A stretch of DNA of 53,909 nt from Magnetospirillum sulfuroxidans (GCF_018224925.1 NZ_JAGTUF010000024.1:1-53909), one strand, 5' to 3'; counted from the stretch's first letter, positions 1 to 8,239 are shown. The notes: a model not told the origin generated them from the sequence alone. Numbers and translations are program-made.

Positions 1-51
1 TGCACATTTAGGGCATCACGGCCTAAGCCGGGCGGATTGCTGGAAACAAGG

Positions 52-78
52 GGGCGCGGCGAAAGCCGCGCCCTTTTT
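52..78 (+). terminator. Rho-independent terminator
   Basis: A perfect 9-bp GC stem (GGGCGCGGC / GCCGCGCCC) closes on a GAAA tetraloop and is followed at once by five T residues on the plus strand. This is a classic intrinsic terminator for a plus-strand gene lying left of the window. The only early in-frame stop on that strand, TAG at 9-11, may end that gene. The T-run overlaps the stop codon of the convergent minus-strand gene. Confidence 0.85.
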
Positions 79-397
79 ATTGTTTGCGGCGGGCGCGGTC
101 GAAGGCGACAGCGGTGTCCAAGCGCAGAATGGCGCCGGCCAGCCGGCCAAGGATGATTCCTTGTTCTTGGGTTTGCGGCTTGAGGCCGGTGCGCAGATCG
201 ACCAGACAGCGCATCAGGGTGCGGGCCGGGACCAGATGCAACGGGATGTCGGGCAGGGCGGCAACGCCGAACGCCTGGTCGATAGCGGTCAGGCTGTCGC
301 GGATATAGTTCAGATCGGCCTCGTCCATGGCGACGATATGGTCGGGGGTGCGGCGGACCATGTTTTCGGCCGCCAGATTTACCACGGGTCCGTCCAT
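77..397 (-). CDS. Hypothetical protein, 106 aa
   Basis: I do not recognise this family. The protein is small, soluble and probably mostly helical, with no signal peptide, membrane segment or Cys motif. The start at 397 is supported by a strong GGAAGGA ribosome site about 5 nt upstream. The gene is convergent with whatever ends at the terminator at 52-78 and shares that terminator's T-run. Its base composition matches the neighbourhood, so it looks native. Reality of the gene is likely; function is unknown. Confidence 0.65.
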   Translation of the reverse strand: MDGPVVNLAAENMVRRTPDHIVAMDEADLNYIRDSLTAIDQAFGVAALPDIPLHLVPARTLMRCLVDLRTGLKPQTQEQGIILGRLAGAILRLDTAVAFDRARRKQ

Positions 398-487
398 TAT
401 ATCCTTCCTGCGCCGATCAGATGGGCACTTTGACCGGGTTTAGGCGATAGGGCAACCGCGCAAAAGCCACGGCAGGTCTGCTTGATC

Positions 488-946
488 TCAGACCAGACCC
501 GGCGGTGATGGGCCATTTTGCTCGATATGGATGACGCGCTGGGGAAACGGAATGCTGATGCCGGCTTCCGTTAGACCGGTTTCGATCATGAAACGCAAAT
601 CACTGGCCACCAGCGAGGCGTCGGCGGCGCTGGCGTAATCAATCCAATACTGGATATTGAAGATCAGGGCGTCGGCGCCGAATTCATCAAGCAAGACCCG
701 AGGCGGCGGATCGGCGAGGACGTGGCCGTGGCGGCTGACGATGCCCAGTAGCAGATCGCGGGTTTTCAATGACGAGATTCGGTAATCCACCCCGACCTTG
801 ACCGAACGACGGACCTTGGCGTTGGAATAGGTCCAATTGGTGACGTTGTTTTCGATGAAGGCGGAATTGGGGATCAAGGTCTCAGGGAGGTGATGACCTT
901 CGCTGGGCATTCCTCGGTGTAGATGACCATGGAACGCCACGGCCAC
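488..946 (-). pseudogene. MscS-type mechanosensitive channel, C-terminal remnant
   Basis: The readable 152 codons match only the cytoplasmic end of an MscS-family channel: the beta-domain signature around LIPNSAFIENNVTNWTYSN, then the alpha/beta domain with DPPPRVLLDEFG and the terminal IPFPQR segment. The membrane helices and pore-lining TM3 that every MscS channel needs are missing. The frame upstream of the IPNS motif does not look like MscS and has no convincing start; the first possible start is a GTG at 946 without a good ribosome site. It is therefore a 5'-truncated relic. The next relic upstream on the same strand is a piece of a Sel1 gene, so this interval records at least two broken genes. 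Confidence 0.7.
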
Positions 947-1009
947 CTGTTTCCCAGTGTACTTTCTTAGGATCGAAGATGGCGGGCTTGGCGTCCGCTT
1001 TTTTCGCTT

Positions 1010-1120
1010 TCAACCGCGCTCCAGCCCCTTCAAGTTGTCAATGGCCGCCTGATTCCCCTGCGCCGCCGATTTGCGATACCATTCGACCGCCAGGCTGTCG
1101 TTTCTGGCATTAACGCGGAG
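1010..1120 (-). pseudogene. Sel1-like repeat protein, C-terminal fragment
   Basis: Reading the minus strand, 36 codons ending in TGA at 1010-1012 encode one recognisable Sel1/TPR-like repeat (AVEWYRKSAAQGNQAAIDNL). An in-frame TGA lies a few codons upstream and no start codon precedes the repeat, so this is a stranded 3' end rather than a small gene. It stops within about 40 bp of the first codon of the MntA gene on the opposite strand, which suggests that the toxin-antitoxin block replaced the 5' part of a former Sel1 gene. Confidence 0.55.
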
Positions 1121-1156
1121 TGGCAAGGGGGCTTTTGTCTCGCCTCAAGCGGGATT

Positions 1157-1612
1157 ATGCTGGTGGGCATGAGTGAACGCCGACGCCCCGCCCGGGGCCG
1201 CCCCAATGTGATCGACGTGACCGTCCGTGTTCCGGCCGATAAAGTCGAAGCGTTGAAATCCTATGCCAGCCGCATCAGCCGCCAGCGCTCCCCCATTAGC
1301 CGCGATGAAGTGGTCGCCGCCCTCCACATTCATGCCGACATCTTCCTCCGCTTTGGCGTCAAGGGGGCATCGCTGTTCGGATCTGTCGTGCGCGACGAAG
1401 CGCGCCCCATGTCGGACGTCGATCTGATGGTCGACTTCCTGCCCGGTCAGCCCGGCGGCCTGTTCCGCTATGTCGAACTGAAACACGCGCTTGAAGGCGT
1501 CTTGGGCCGTCCGGTCGATCTGATCACCCGCAACAACATCAAGCCGCGCCTGAAAGCGCGCATATTAGCCGAATGCCTGCCGGTGTTTGGCGACGAGGTT
1601 TGCGAACCATGA
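1157..1612 (+). CDS. mntA: MntA-type nucleotidyltransferase antitoxin
   Basis: Minimal nucleotidyltransferase (MNT) of the DNA polymerase beta superfamily. The catalytic signature GSX10DXD is intact: G75-S76 followed by D87 and D89, and a third acidic residue is likely D121 in GRPVDLI. In characterised HepT/MntA pairs the MNT protein neutralises the HEPN toxin by transferring AMP to the Tyr of its RX4HXY motif; that role here is inferred. The first 50 residues form a charged extension ahead of the MNT fold. The start may be 1157 or the ATG at 1169; neither has a strong ribosome site. Its stop overlaps the start of the HEPN gene by 4 nt (ATGA), so the two are translationally coupled. Confidence 0.85.
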   Translation: MLVGMSERRRPARGRPNVIDVTVRVPADKVEALKSYASRISRQRSPISRDEVVAALHIHADIFLRFGVKGASLFGSVVRDEARPMSDVDLMVDFLPGQPGGLFRYVELKHALEGVLGRPVDLITRNNIKPRLKARILAECLPVFGDEVCEP

Positions 1613-1953
1613 CGCAAAAGGACTGGCGCGTGCGCGTCGAGGACATGCTGGAAGCCATCGACCGCATCGAACGGTATGTGGATGCGATGAGCATTGCCCA
1701 GTTCGTTGCCGACAGCCGAACCCAAGACGCGGTCATCCGTAATCTTGAAATCCTGGGTGAAGCGTCCAAGCGCATCCCCTTTGACGTCATCCGCCGTCAC
1801 CCGGAATTACCGTGGTCGCGCATTGGCGACATGCGCAATATCTTGGTGCATGAATATCATTCGGTTGATCCCGAAATCATTTTGGCTTCGGCCCGCAACG
1901 ACCTGCCCCCTCTGGTCGCGCCGCTCAAGGCCATGTTGGCGGAAAGCGCATGA
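1609..1953 (+). CDS. hepT: HepT-type HEPN toxin (DUF86)
   Basis: A 114-residue all-helical HEPN-family protein. The RX4HXY motif of HepT RNase toxins is intact: R76, H81 and Y83 in RNILVHEY. Known HepT proteins act as dimers that cleave RNA or tRNA, and the Tyr is the residue modified by the cognate MntA. The ATG at 1609 overlaps the mntA stop by 4 nt, so the antitoxin is made first. The 3' end in turn overlaps the start of a short-chain dehydrogenase by 4 nt, giving three genes chained by ATGA overlaps. With both active motifs intact the module looks functional. Confidence 0.88.
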   Translation: MTQKDWRVRVEDMLEAIDRIERYVDAMSIAQFVADSRTQDAVIRNLEILGEASKRIPFDVIRRHPELPWSRIGDMRNILVHEYHSVDPEIILASARNDLPPLVAPLKAMLAESA

Positions 1954-2714
1954 GCCGTCCTCCTGGCGCCATCCTGATCACCGGGGCTTCGTCCGGCTTG
2001 GGCGCAGCCCTGGCCCTGGCCTATGCCGGCCCCACCGTTACCTTGTTCCTGTCCGGTCGCGACCGCCAGCGCCTGCATGACATCGCCGATGCCTGCCGGG
2101 CGAAAAAAGCCGAAGTCCACGCCTTGGTCATCAACGTCACCCAGGCTGTCCCCATGGCCACCTGGATCAAGGAATGCGACAGCCTTCGCCCGCTGGATCT
2201 GGTCATCGCCAATGCGGGCATTTCCGCCGGCAGTGGCGGCGGCGGCGAGTCCGAGGAACAGACGCGGGCCATCTTCGCCGTCAATCTGGACGGGGTAATG
2301 AATACCGTCTTTCCCGCCATCGCCGTCATGCGGCCGCGCCGCCATGGCCAAATCGCCATCATGGCCTCGCTCGCCGGCTATCGCGGTCTGCCGGGAGCCC
2401 CGGCCTATTGCGCCTCGAAAGCGGCGGTGAAAGCCTGGGGCGAAGGGTTGCGCGGTCATCTGCGCCCGCATGGCATTCGTGTTTCGGTCATTTGTCCCGG
2501 CTTCGTCACCACCCGGATGACGGCGGTCAACACATTCAAGATGCCGTTCCTGATGGACGCCGCCAAGGCCGCCGGCATCATGGTCAAGGGATTGGCCAAT
2601 GATCGTGGCCGCATCGCCTATCCCTGGCCCATGGCTTTCGGTGCCTGGTTGGGGGCCGCCCTTCCGGATCGGCTCATGGACTGGATCGGTCGCAAGATGC
2701 CGGATAAGGGATAA
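1950..2714 (+). CDS. SDR family NAD(P)-dependent oxidoreductase
   Basis: Classical short-chain dehydrogenase of 254 aa. The Rossmann glycine motif TGASSGLG is at 11-18, NAG at 88-90 and the structural Asn at 112. The catalytic triad is Ser140, Tyr153 and Lys157 (YCASK). The C-terminal 50 residues are hydrophobic and may touch the membrane, as in SDRs acting on lipid substrates. The substrate cannot be read from sequence. Its ATG overlaps the hepT stop by 4 nt, so it is transcribed and probably translated with the toxin-antitoxin pair. It converges with the stator-like gene that ends at 2722. Confidence 0.88.
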   Translation: MSRPPGAILITGASSGLGAALALAYAGPTVTLFLSGRDRQRLHDIADACRAKKAEVHALVINVTQAVPMATWIKECDSLRPLDLVIANAGISAGSGGGGESEEQTRAIFAVNLDGVMNTVFPAIAVMRPRRHGQIAIMASLAGYRGLPGAPAYCASKAAVKAWGEGLRGHLRPHGIRVSVICPGFVTTRMTAVNTFKMPFLMDAAKAAGIMVKGLANDRGRIAYPWPMAFGAWLGAALPDRLMDWIGRKMPDKG

Positions 2715-2721
2715 GCGCCCC

Positions 2722-3681
2722 TTACCGTTGATCGAAGCGGATTTCGATGCGACGGTTTTTCGCCAAGGCGGCTTCGGTGCCGGCATTGTCCAGGGGCTGG
2801 AACTCACCGAATCCGGCAGCCGCCAGACGATCGGCGGGAACGCCGGCATCGATCAGGGTGCGAATGACGGTAATGGCGCGCGCCGTCGATAATTCCCAAT
2901 TGGACGGGAAACGATCGGACTTGATCGGTCGCTTGTCGGTGTGACCATCGACACGCAACACCCAATTAAGCTCTTTGGGAATTTCCTTGGCCAATTCATT
3001 CAAGGTCTTGGCCAATTGCCGGACCTGTTGCTCGCCACTGGCTCCCAGATCGGCCGAAGCGCTGTCGAACAGCAATTCCGATTGAAAGACGAAGCGGTCG
3101 CCTTCGATGCGAATCCCTTGTCGTTCGCCCAGAACCTTGCGCAATTTCCCGAAAAATTCCGAGCGATAGCGTTGCAATTCTTCGACCTTACCGGCCAAAG
3201 CGACATTAAGCCGCTTCCCCAGATCGGCGATTTGCGCCTTTTGCTCCACCGACAATTTTTCCGAAACGTCCAAGGCCGCGGCCAGTTGCTGCAATTGCTC
3301 GCGCATGGCGAGCATCTGCTGGTTCAGCAGATCGGCCTGCGAACGGGCGCTGTCGGACAATTGCCGTTCTTCGTCCAGGGAGGTGAGCAGATTGTCACGC
3401 TCGGCCAGGGACGCTTGCAGGCGATCCTGCAAGCGGGTCAGGTCGGCCTTGACGTCGGCGGATTTCGACTTTTCCAGCGACAATTGCTCGACCAGCGAAG
3501 CCATTTCCGCATGTAAGCGCGACAAGGCCTGATCGCGGCCGGTCAAGGCATTGCCCATGAAGAACTGGGCCAGCACGAACACCAAAAGGACGAAGATCAG
3601 CACCATCAACAGCGTCGCCATGGCATCGACGAAGCCAGGCCAGATATCGACATTTTGACGGAGACGGCGGCCGCGCGGCAT
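2722..3681 (-). CDS. MotB/OmpA-like peptidoglycan-binding stator partner
   Basis: A 319-residue protein with a short basic N-terminus, one membrane helix at about 20-41 preceded by an Asp (WPGFVDAMATLL, where MotB-type proteins place the proton-carrying Asp), a long coiled coil at about 50-170 and an OmpA-type peptidoglycan-binding domain from about 190 to the end (GHTDKRP, then NRRIEIRF). This is the architecture of MotB, ZorB and related partners of a MotA/TolQ-like channel. The channel gene ends 2 nt upstream, so the two form an operon. No flagellar gene is nearby, so it is probably not the flagellar motB. Function is inferred as a proton-driven cell-envelope machine. Confidence 0.8.
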   Translation of the reverse strand: MPRGRRLRQNVDIWPGFVDAMATLLMVLIFVLLVFVLAQFFMGNALTGRDQALSRLHAEMASLVEQLSLEKSKSADVKADLTRLQDRLQASLAERDNLLTSLDEERQLSDSARSQADLLNQQMLAMREQLQQLAAALDVSEKLSVEQKAQIADLGKRLNVALAGKVEELQRYRSEFFGKLRKVLGERQGIRIEGDRFVFQSELLFDSASADLGASGEQQVRQLAKTLNELAKEIPKELNWVLRVDGHTDKRPIKSDRFPSNWELSTARAITVIRTLIDAGVPADRLAAAGFGEFQPLDNAGTEAALAKNRRIEIRFDQR

Positions 3682-3683
3682 GG

Positions 3684-4838
3684 TCAGTTCTCCGGTTGAT
3701 CCTCGGCCAAGGCGGCGATGGTGCGGGCCAGCAGCTTGAATTGCGCCCGCAACTCGCCCACCAATTCATCATGACTGCGCCCGCTGATTTCCAGCAGACG
3801 GCTCATGGTCACATCCAGATTGCGCAAATGCCCACGGCTGACCTCGTCCATGCCGGCGGCCGGGGCTACCGCGCCGATGCCGCTGTGCTCGGCGATCCGG
3901 GCCAGCAACGGCCGCATTTCCAATTGCGCCTCGCCCAGCTTCAACATCAACGATTGTTCGACCTTCATCTGGTCGGCCAGGGTGGACAGGCGGTCGTTCA
4001 GCGATTGGATATTGGAATTGGCGGAAATCCGGCTTTCCTCGCCCCGCGCGATGGTGCGCTGCAAACCATCCAGGCTGTCGGCGGTCTGTTCCAGCAAAGC
4101 GCGGATATAGGCCGGCACCGATTGATCGCCATCGGCCATGGAATTGGACGAGCCAAGACGGGTTTGCCCCGCCAGCCATTCCTCTAACTCGTTGTAAAAA
4201 GCATTTTGCGCTTGGCCGGCCTGCAAATCGAGAAAGCCCAGAACCAAGGAGCCCGCCAATCCGAACAGCGAAGTGGAAAAGGCCGTGCCCATGCCGGCCA
4301 ACGGCGCCTCGAGCCCGGATTTCATCCGATCAAAGGCTTCGGCCGCGGCGTCCGCTCCCACCGAAAGGCTGGCGATCACTTCGCCCACCGACCCCACCGT
4401 GTGCGACAACCCCCAAAAGGTGCCGAGCAAACCAAGGAAAATCAGCAGACCGACGAAATAGCGGGCCAATTCCCGGCTTTCGTCCAGACGCGAACCAATG
4501 GAATCCAGCACCGAGCGCAACCCCATGGCTGACAAACTCATGCGGCCCTGACGTTCGCCCAGCATTCCGGCCATGGGGCCAAGCAGACGCAGGCGTCCAC
4601 CGGATGGCGCCGGCTGGCCCCGCATCCAGCTTTCCAGCCATTCCACCTCGGGCTTAAGCAGCAGCACTTGCCGGAAGTTCAAGATGATCCCAAGCAGGAA
4701 AACACCCAAGATCAAGCCGTTCAGCGCCGGATTGGCGAAAAAGGCCTTTTCCAGTCCCGGCGCAAGAAAGGCGGCAACGGCGGCAACGGCTGTCAGGAAC
4801 AGGATCATGCGAACCAGATAACGACTGGGTCGGGTCAT
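3684..4838 (-). CDS. MotA/TolQ/ExbB-like proton channel protein
   Basis: About 384 aa. Two N-terminal membrane helices (about 9-27 and 38-55) precede a cytoplasmic stretch and the two conserved MotA/TolQ helices, near 127-145 (LLGTFWGLSHTVGSV) and 181-203 (MGTAFSTSLFGLAGS). The C-terminal 170 residues are predicted helical or coiled coil and extend into the cytoplasm, longer than in TolQ or ExbB. A GTG at 4844 is possible, but the ATG at 4838 has GAGG 7 nt upstream. The MotB/OmpA-like partner follows after 2 nt. The pair resembles the ZorA/ZorB motor in layout, but no Zorya effector genes are present. Confidence 0.8.
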   Translation of the reverse strand: MTRPSRYLVRMILFLTAVAAVAAFLAPGLEKAFFANPALNGLILGVFLLGIILNFRQVLLLKPEVEWLESWMRGQPAPSGGRLRLLGPMAGMLGERQGRMSLSAMGLRSVLDSIGSRLDESRELARYFVGLLIFLGLLGTFWGLSHTVGSVGEVIASLSVGADAAAEAFDRMKSGLEAPLAGMGTAFSTSLFGLAGSLVLGFLDLQAGQAQNAFYNELEEWLAGQTRLGSSNSMADGDQSVPAYIRALLEQTADSLDGLQRTIARGEESRISANSNIQSLNDRLSTLADQMKVEQSLMLKLGEAQLEMRPLLARIAEHSGIGAVAPAAGMDEVSRGHLRNLDVTMSRLLEISGRSHDELVGELRAQFKLLARTIAALAEDQPEN

Positions 4839-4928
4839 GCGCACACCTCGGCTATCGGGGACGATGGGGCGTTGCCATCCTTGACGCTAATCATGGCGAT
4901 TTCGCGGCCGGTGATCCCGGCCGCCAGA

Positions 4929-5999
4929 TCAACGGCCAACCAGCACCGCATCGACACGGTCAGCGGGGCCACGGCCATCTTGCTTGTTGCCCAAGGCCCG
5001 CACTTCGATGCGGGTCGAGCGCACGCCCTTATCCATCAGGAATTTACGAACCTCAAGGGCGCGAGACAGCGACAAGCGTCGGGCCTTCGAGGCCGAAGCC
5101 TCGTCGCCAGCGGCATAGGCCAACAATTGCAGATTAAGGTCTTCATCCTTTTGCAGGCGCTTGACCAGCGCCGCCAGATCAGAGCGGACGGAATCGCCGA
5201 CCTTGGCTTCATCGGGGGCGAAGATCAGGGAAATGGTGTCGCTGCCACCAGACAGGGACGGCACGTCCGACGACGGCAAGGATGCGACCTGCGGCGGCAT
5301 CACCGGCACCGCCGGCGGCACCGGAGCCAACAACGGGCGCGGCGCGGCGGCAACCATCGGCGGAGCAACCGGCTTGGGCGCTTCCATCGGTGCGGCGATT
5401 TCCGCCGGCTTGGCGATTTCAACCGGCTTGGCCGGCTCGACTGGCTTGGGCGCCTCGGCCTTGACTTCCGGCAGGCTGACCTGCGGCCCCTTGGCGGCAA
5501 TCACCGGGGTGGGGATCGCGGCAGGATTCGGAGCGGCGGCCACGGGCGCCATCTCGGCGATCTGGGGCTTGGTCGGAAGCGCCGGCTTGATGGTGGCGAC
5601 CGGCTTGACTTCGGCCTTGGGCGCCGGCGCCGCCACTGGCGGGACTTGCGCCACCTTGGCCGGCTTGGGCGCGGCCACCGTCTTCACCGGTTTGGCTGGG
5701 GCTTTGGCGACCGTCTTGGTCGCCGGCTTATAGGGCTTGTAGACGATGCCCTGAGGCGCGGACGCCGTGGCGGCGGATCGATTGACAGGGGAGTGGAGCG
5801 GCGCCGGGGAATGATTGGGCAGCTCGCCCTTGATCATATCGGCCAAGCTGGGCTGTCGGCCCAGATTGTCTAAAACCGACCAGTTCACCACCACGTCGGC
5901 TTCCCCCGACCCACCGATAATTACCTGAGCCGAAGCCACTGGCGCCACGGCACCCAGAAGCGCGGTCAGCGCCAGAACCCGCCAAGTCGCCTTTGCCAT
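4929..5999 (-). CDS. Secreted Pro/Ala/Lys-rich protein with OmpA-like C-terminus
   Basis: A 356-residue exported protein. A signal peptide (cleavage near ASA at 22-24) is followed by a short unique region, then about 160 residues of low-complexity Pro/Ala/Lys/Val repeats (85-245) of the kind that span the periplasm in TonB-like proteins. The C-terminal 100 residues resemble a divergent OmpA domain (SRALEVRKFLMDKGVRSTRI then VRALG), though the usual TD-G motif is not obvious. It lies upstream of the MotA/MotB-like pair on the same strand, about 90 nt away, so it may be the outer or periplasmic component of that machine. This partnership is inference from position. Confidence 0.7.
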   Translation of the reverse strand: MAKATWRVLALTALLGAVAPVASAQVIIGGSGEADVVVNWSVLDNLGRQPSLADMIKGELPNHSPAPLHSPVNRSAATASAPQGIVYKPYKPATKTVAKAPAKPVKTVAAPKPAKVAQVPPVAAPAPKAEVKPVATIKPALPTKPQIAEMAPVAAAPNPAAIPTPVIAAKGPQVSLPEVKAEAPKPVEPAKPVEIAKPAEIAAPMEAPKPVAPPMVAAAPRPLLAPVPPAVPVMPPQVASLPSSDVPSLSGGSDTISLIFAPDEAKVGDSVRSDLAALVKRLQKDEDLNLQLLAYAAGDEASASKARRLSLSRALEVRKFLMDKGVRSTRIEVRALGNKQDGRGPADRVDAVLVGR

Positions 6000-6150
6000 G
6001 GACTCATAACCCCTGCTGTGCCCTTACATAGATGTGGCACAGACTAACCTATGCGGACTCGCACCACAACAGTGTGTTGCCAAAATCGCAACACGCGTTG
6101 CCGGATTGCCGCGACGGGAATTATTTGAAGAATTAGTTAATTTCCAAGTA

Positions 6151-6948
6151 TCAGCCGCGTGCTTCTCGCAGCATGGCCAACAGTTTGACGTGCAGCTTGT
6201 CATTGCCGGCAACCACGTCGCCACTTTCCAGCATGGAGGCCCGGCCGGTGAAGTCGCTGACATAGCCGCCCGCTTCCTTGACCAAGACGATACCTGCGGC
6301 GATATCCCAGGGCTTAAGGCCGCTTTCCCAATAGCCTTCGCAGCGGCCGGCGGCCACATAGGCCAAATCCAGGGCAGCCGAACCGAAGCGGCGGATGCCG
6401 GCGGTTTGCTCCATGGCGGCGACCAATTCCTTGACGAAATGTTGCTGGCCCGGACGGCCGCGATGGGGAATACCGGTGGCCAGCACCGCTTCGCTGAGAT
6501 CGCGGCGCGCCGAGACGCGCAAGCGCCATTCATTCAAGAAAGCGCCAGCCCCTTTTTCCGCATGGAACATGGAATCGGAAATCGGCTCGTAGACGACGCC
6601 GGCGATCATCTCGCCATCGCGTTCCAGGCCAATGGAGACGGCGAAATGGGGGATGCCGTGGATGAAATTGGTGGTGCCATCGATGGGATCGACGATCCAG
6701 CGATGGCTTTTGTCGTCACCGGTCACCACGCCGCCTTCTTCCAACAGGAAGGCGAAGCCGGGGCGGGCCTTGGACAATTCCTGGCGCAGGGTCTTTTCCG
6801 CCTTGATATCGGCGGAGGAAACGAAATCCGAGGTCCCCTTTTTCGACACCTGCAGCTTTTCCACCTCGCCGAAATCGCGCACCATCCCGCGTCCAGCCTT
6901 GCGGGCGGCGGCCATCATGACATTAAGAATGGGGGAACGAACGATCAC
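6151..6948 (-). CDS. suhB: Inositol monophosphatase family protein (SuhB-like)
   Basis: A 265-residue member of the Mg-dependent, Li-sensitive phosphatase family. Metal-binding motifs are intact: Glu70-Glu71, DPIDGTTNF at 87-95 and PWDIAAG at 213-219. Known activities are hydrolysis of inositol monophosphates; SuhB also works in rRNA antitermination in E. coli. The start is GTG at 6948 with GGAG 8 nt upstream. It lies downstream of efp on the same strand with a hairpin between them. Family assignment is secure; a role other than inositol phosphatase cannot be excluded. Confidence 0.9.
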   Translation of the reverse strand: MIVRSPILNVMMAAARKAGRGMVRDFGEVEKLQVSKKGTSDFVSSADIKAEKTLRQELSKARPGFAFLLEEGGVVTGDDKSHRWIVDPIDGTTNFIHGIPHFAVSIGLERDGEMIAGVVYEPISDSMFHAEKGAGAFLNEWRLRVSARRDLSEAVLATGIPHRGRPGQQHFVKELVAAMEQTAGIRRFGSAALDLAYVAAGRCEGYWESGLKPWDIAAGIVLVKEAGGYVSDFTGRASMLESGDVVAGNDKLHVKLLAMLREARG

Positions 6949-6979
6949 GGCGGAAACTCCTGAACTTAGAAACGCGAAA

Positions 6980-7007
6980 CCGCTCCCCGGTATAAACCAG
7001 GGAGCGG
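6980..7007 (-). terminator. Hairpin downstream of efp, possible terminator
   Basis: An 8-bp inverted repeat (CCGCTCCC / GGGAGCGG) with a 12-nt loop sits 20 nt after the efp stop codon. Reading the minus strand the stem is followed by TTTCGCGTTT, a moderately T-rich tail. It is a plausible partial terminator between efp and suhB. Confidence 0.5.
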
Positions 7008-7026
7008 CGCGAAAACCAGCGCGGTT

Positions 7027-7590
7027 TTACTTGGCGCGCTCGACGTAAGAACAGTCGCCGGTATTGACGATGATCTTTTCGCCTTCGGCGATGAACGGCG
7101 GCACCAGAATTTTCAAGCCGTTTTCCAGCTTGGCCGGCTTATAGGACGACGACGCGGTTTGGCCCTTGACCACCGGATCGGCCTCGACCACGGTCATGGT
7201 CACCTTTTCCGGCAGGCTGACCGAAACCGGCGAGCCTTCGATGAAATCAACGGCGACCTGCATGCCATCTTGCAAGAAGGCGGCGGCGTCACCCAGAACT
7301 TCGCGGGTCAGGTTGAACTGTTCGAAGTTTTCCTGGTCCATGAAAGTCAAGGCGTCGCCATCAACGAACAAGAAGGTGCAATCCTTTTCCTCGACATTGC
7401 ACTTTTCCACCGTATCGGCGGTCCGCCAGCGTTCGTTGGTCTTGGTGCCGGTGCGGATATCGCGCATTTCGACGGTGATGAAGGCGCCGCCCTTGCCGGG
7501 CTGCACGATCTGCGTCTTGAGCACGGACCACTGCTTGTTGTTGTGCTCGATGATATTGCCGACACGAATCAAGTTGGCGTTGATTTTCAT
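7027..7590 (-). CDS. efp: Translation elongation factor P
   Basis: A 187-residue EF-P with the three beta-barrel domains of the family. EF-P enters the ribosomal E site and relieves stalling at polyproline stretches. The tip loop of domain I reads PGKGGA with Lys33 at the position that is beta-lysylated in E. coli (Lys34 there). The genes for the two modifying enzymes, epmB and epmA, lie at 12286-14460, which supports beta-lysylation rather than rhamnosylation (which needs Arg). The ATG at 7590 gives the standard length; upstream in-frame codons belong to the leader. It is divergent from the HAD-like gene, with a 182-nt regulatory gap. Confidence 0.97.
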   Translation of the reverse strand: MKINANLIRVGNIIEHNNKQWSVLKTQIVQPGKGGAFITVEMRDIRTGTKTNERWRTADTVEKCNVEEKDCTFLFVDGDALTFMDQENFEQFNLTREVLGDAAAFLQDGMQVAVDFIEGSPVSVSLPEKVTMTVVEADPVVKGQTASSSYKPAKLENGLKILVPPFIAEGEKIIVNTGDCSYVERAK

Positions 7591-7772
7591 GGAACCGATC
7601 CAAAGGTCTAACGGGAAATTGGCGCGGAACCTAACAGGTTGCCCCACGGATGGCAACTATTGCACCGATGCGCCAAAAACGGCGTGGCGCCATACCCGTA
7701 ACTTGCATAAGGACAAATCCGGCCAAGCGGCGTAAACTCGGGGAAAATATCTTCTCCGGGGAGGAGAACCCA

Positions 7773-8237
7773 ATGCGCCTATATCTTGACGTCGATGGCA
7801 CCTTGCTGCGACGGTCGGGGCACGCCCGTCTGCGTGGCGATTTCGCTCCGGCCAATAATCTGCTGCGTTTCCTCGAATGGGCCGCCGCTGGTTTTGACTG
7901 CGCCTGGGTGACCTCGCGCACCCGCCATGGCGGCGCCGACAAACTGCTGCCGGTATTGCGCCAAGCCATCGGCCCCGGCGAGGAATGGGACAGCATCACC
8001 GCCATCATCAAAACCTTCGCCACCCCCGTCTGGGCCGATTTCAAGGTCGAGGCCATGGACATGACCAAGGACTTCCTGTGGATCGACGACGCCCCGGAAG
8101 AAGAATCGCTGGAAGTCCTGCGCCAAGCCGGCCGCCAAGACAGCTGGATCGGCGTCGCCGTCGATCAGCGTCCCGATGATCTGCGGCGGGTGATGGAATT
8201 GGTGGAAAGCCGCGGCATCCGCCAAGCGGCTGAGTAA
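7773..8237 (+). CDS. HAD-like hydrolase, 154 aa
   Basis: A short HAD-superfamily protein. Motif I is LDVDGTLL (nucleophile Asp6, general acid Asp8), motif II is in WVTSR, and motif IV is in LWIDDAPEEE. The cap domain is minimal or absent, so it probably acts on a bulky or macromolecular substrate, but the substrate is unknown. The ATG at 7773 is chosen because GGGGAGGAG lies 6 nt upstream and the fold starts there. It converges with the LysR gene, leaving 2 nt between their stops. Confidence 0.75.
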   Translation: MRLYLDVDGTLLRRSGHARLRGDFAPANNLLRFLEWAAAGFDCAWVTSRTRHGGADKLLPVLRQAIGPGEEWDSITAIIKTFATPVWADFKVEAMDMTKDFLWIDDAPEEESLEVLRQAGRQDSWIGVAVDQRPDDLRRVMELVESRGIRQAAE

Positions 8238-8239
8238 GA

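Noticed and set aside
1857-2849. A 330-codon minus-strand frame across the SDR gene
   Set aside because: It is the reverse of a clear SDR with catalytic Ser/Tyr/Lys and has Gly/Asp/His-rich composition of a spurious frame.
2722-4838. Zorya anti-phage system
   Set aside because: The motor pair resembles ZorA/ZorB, but no ZorC/ZorD or ZorE effector gene is adjacent; neighbours are a secreted OmpA-like protein and suhB.
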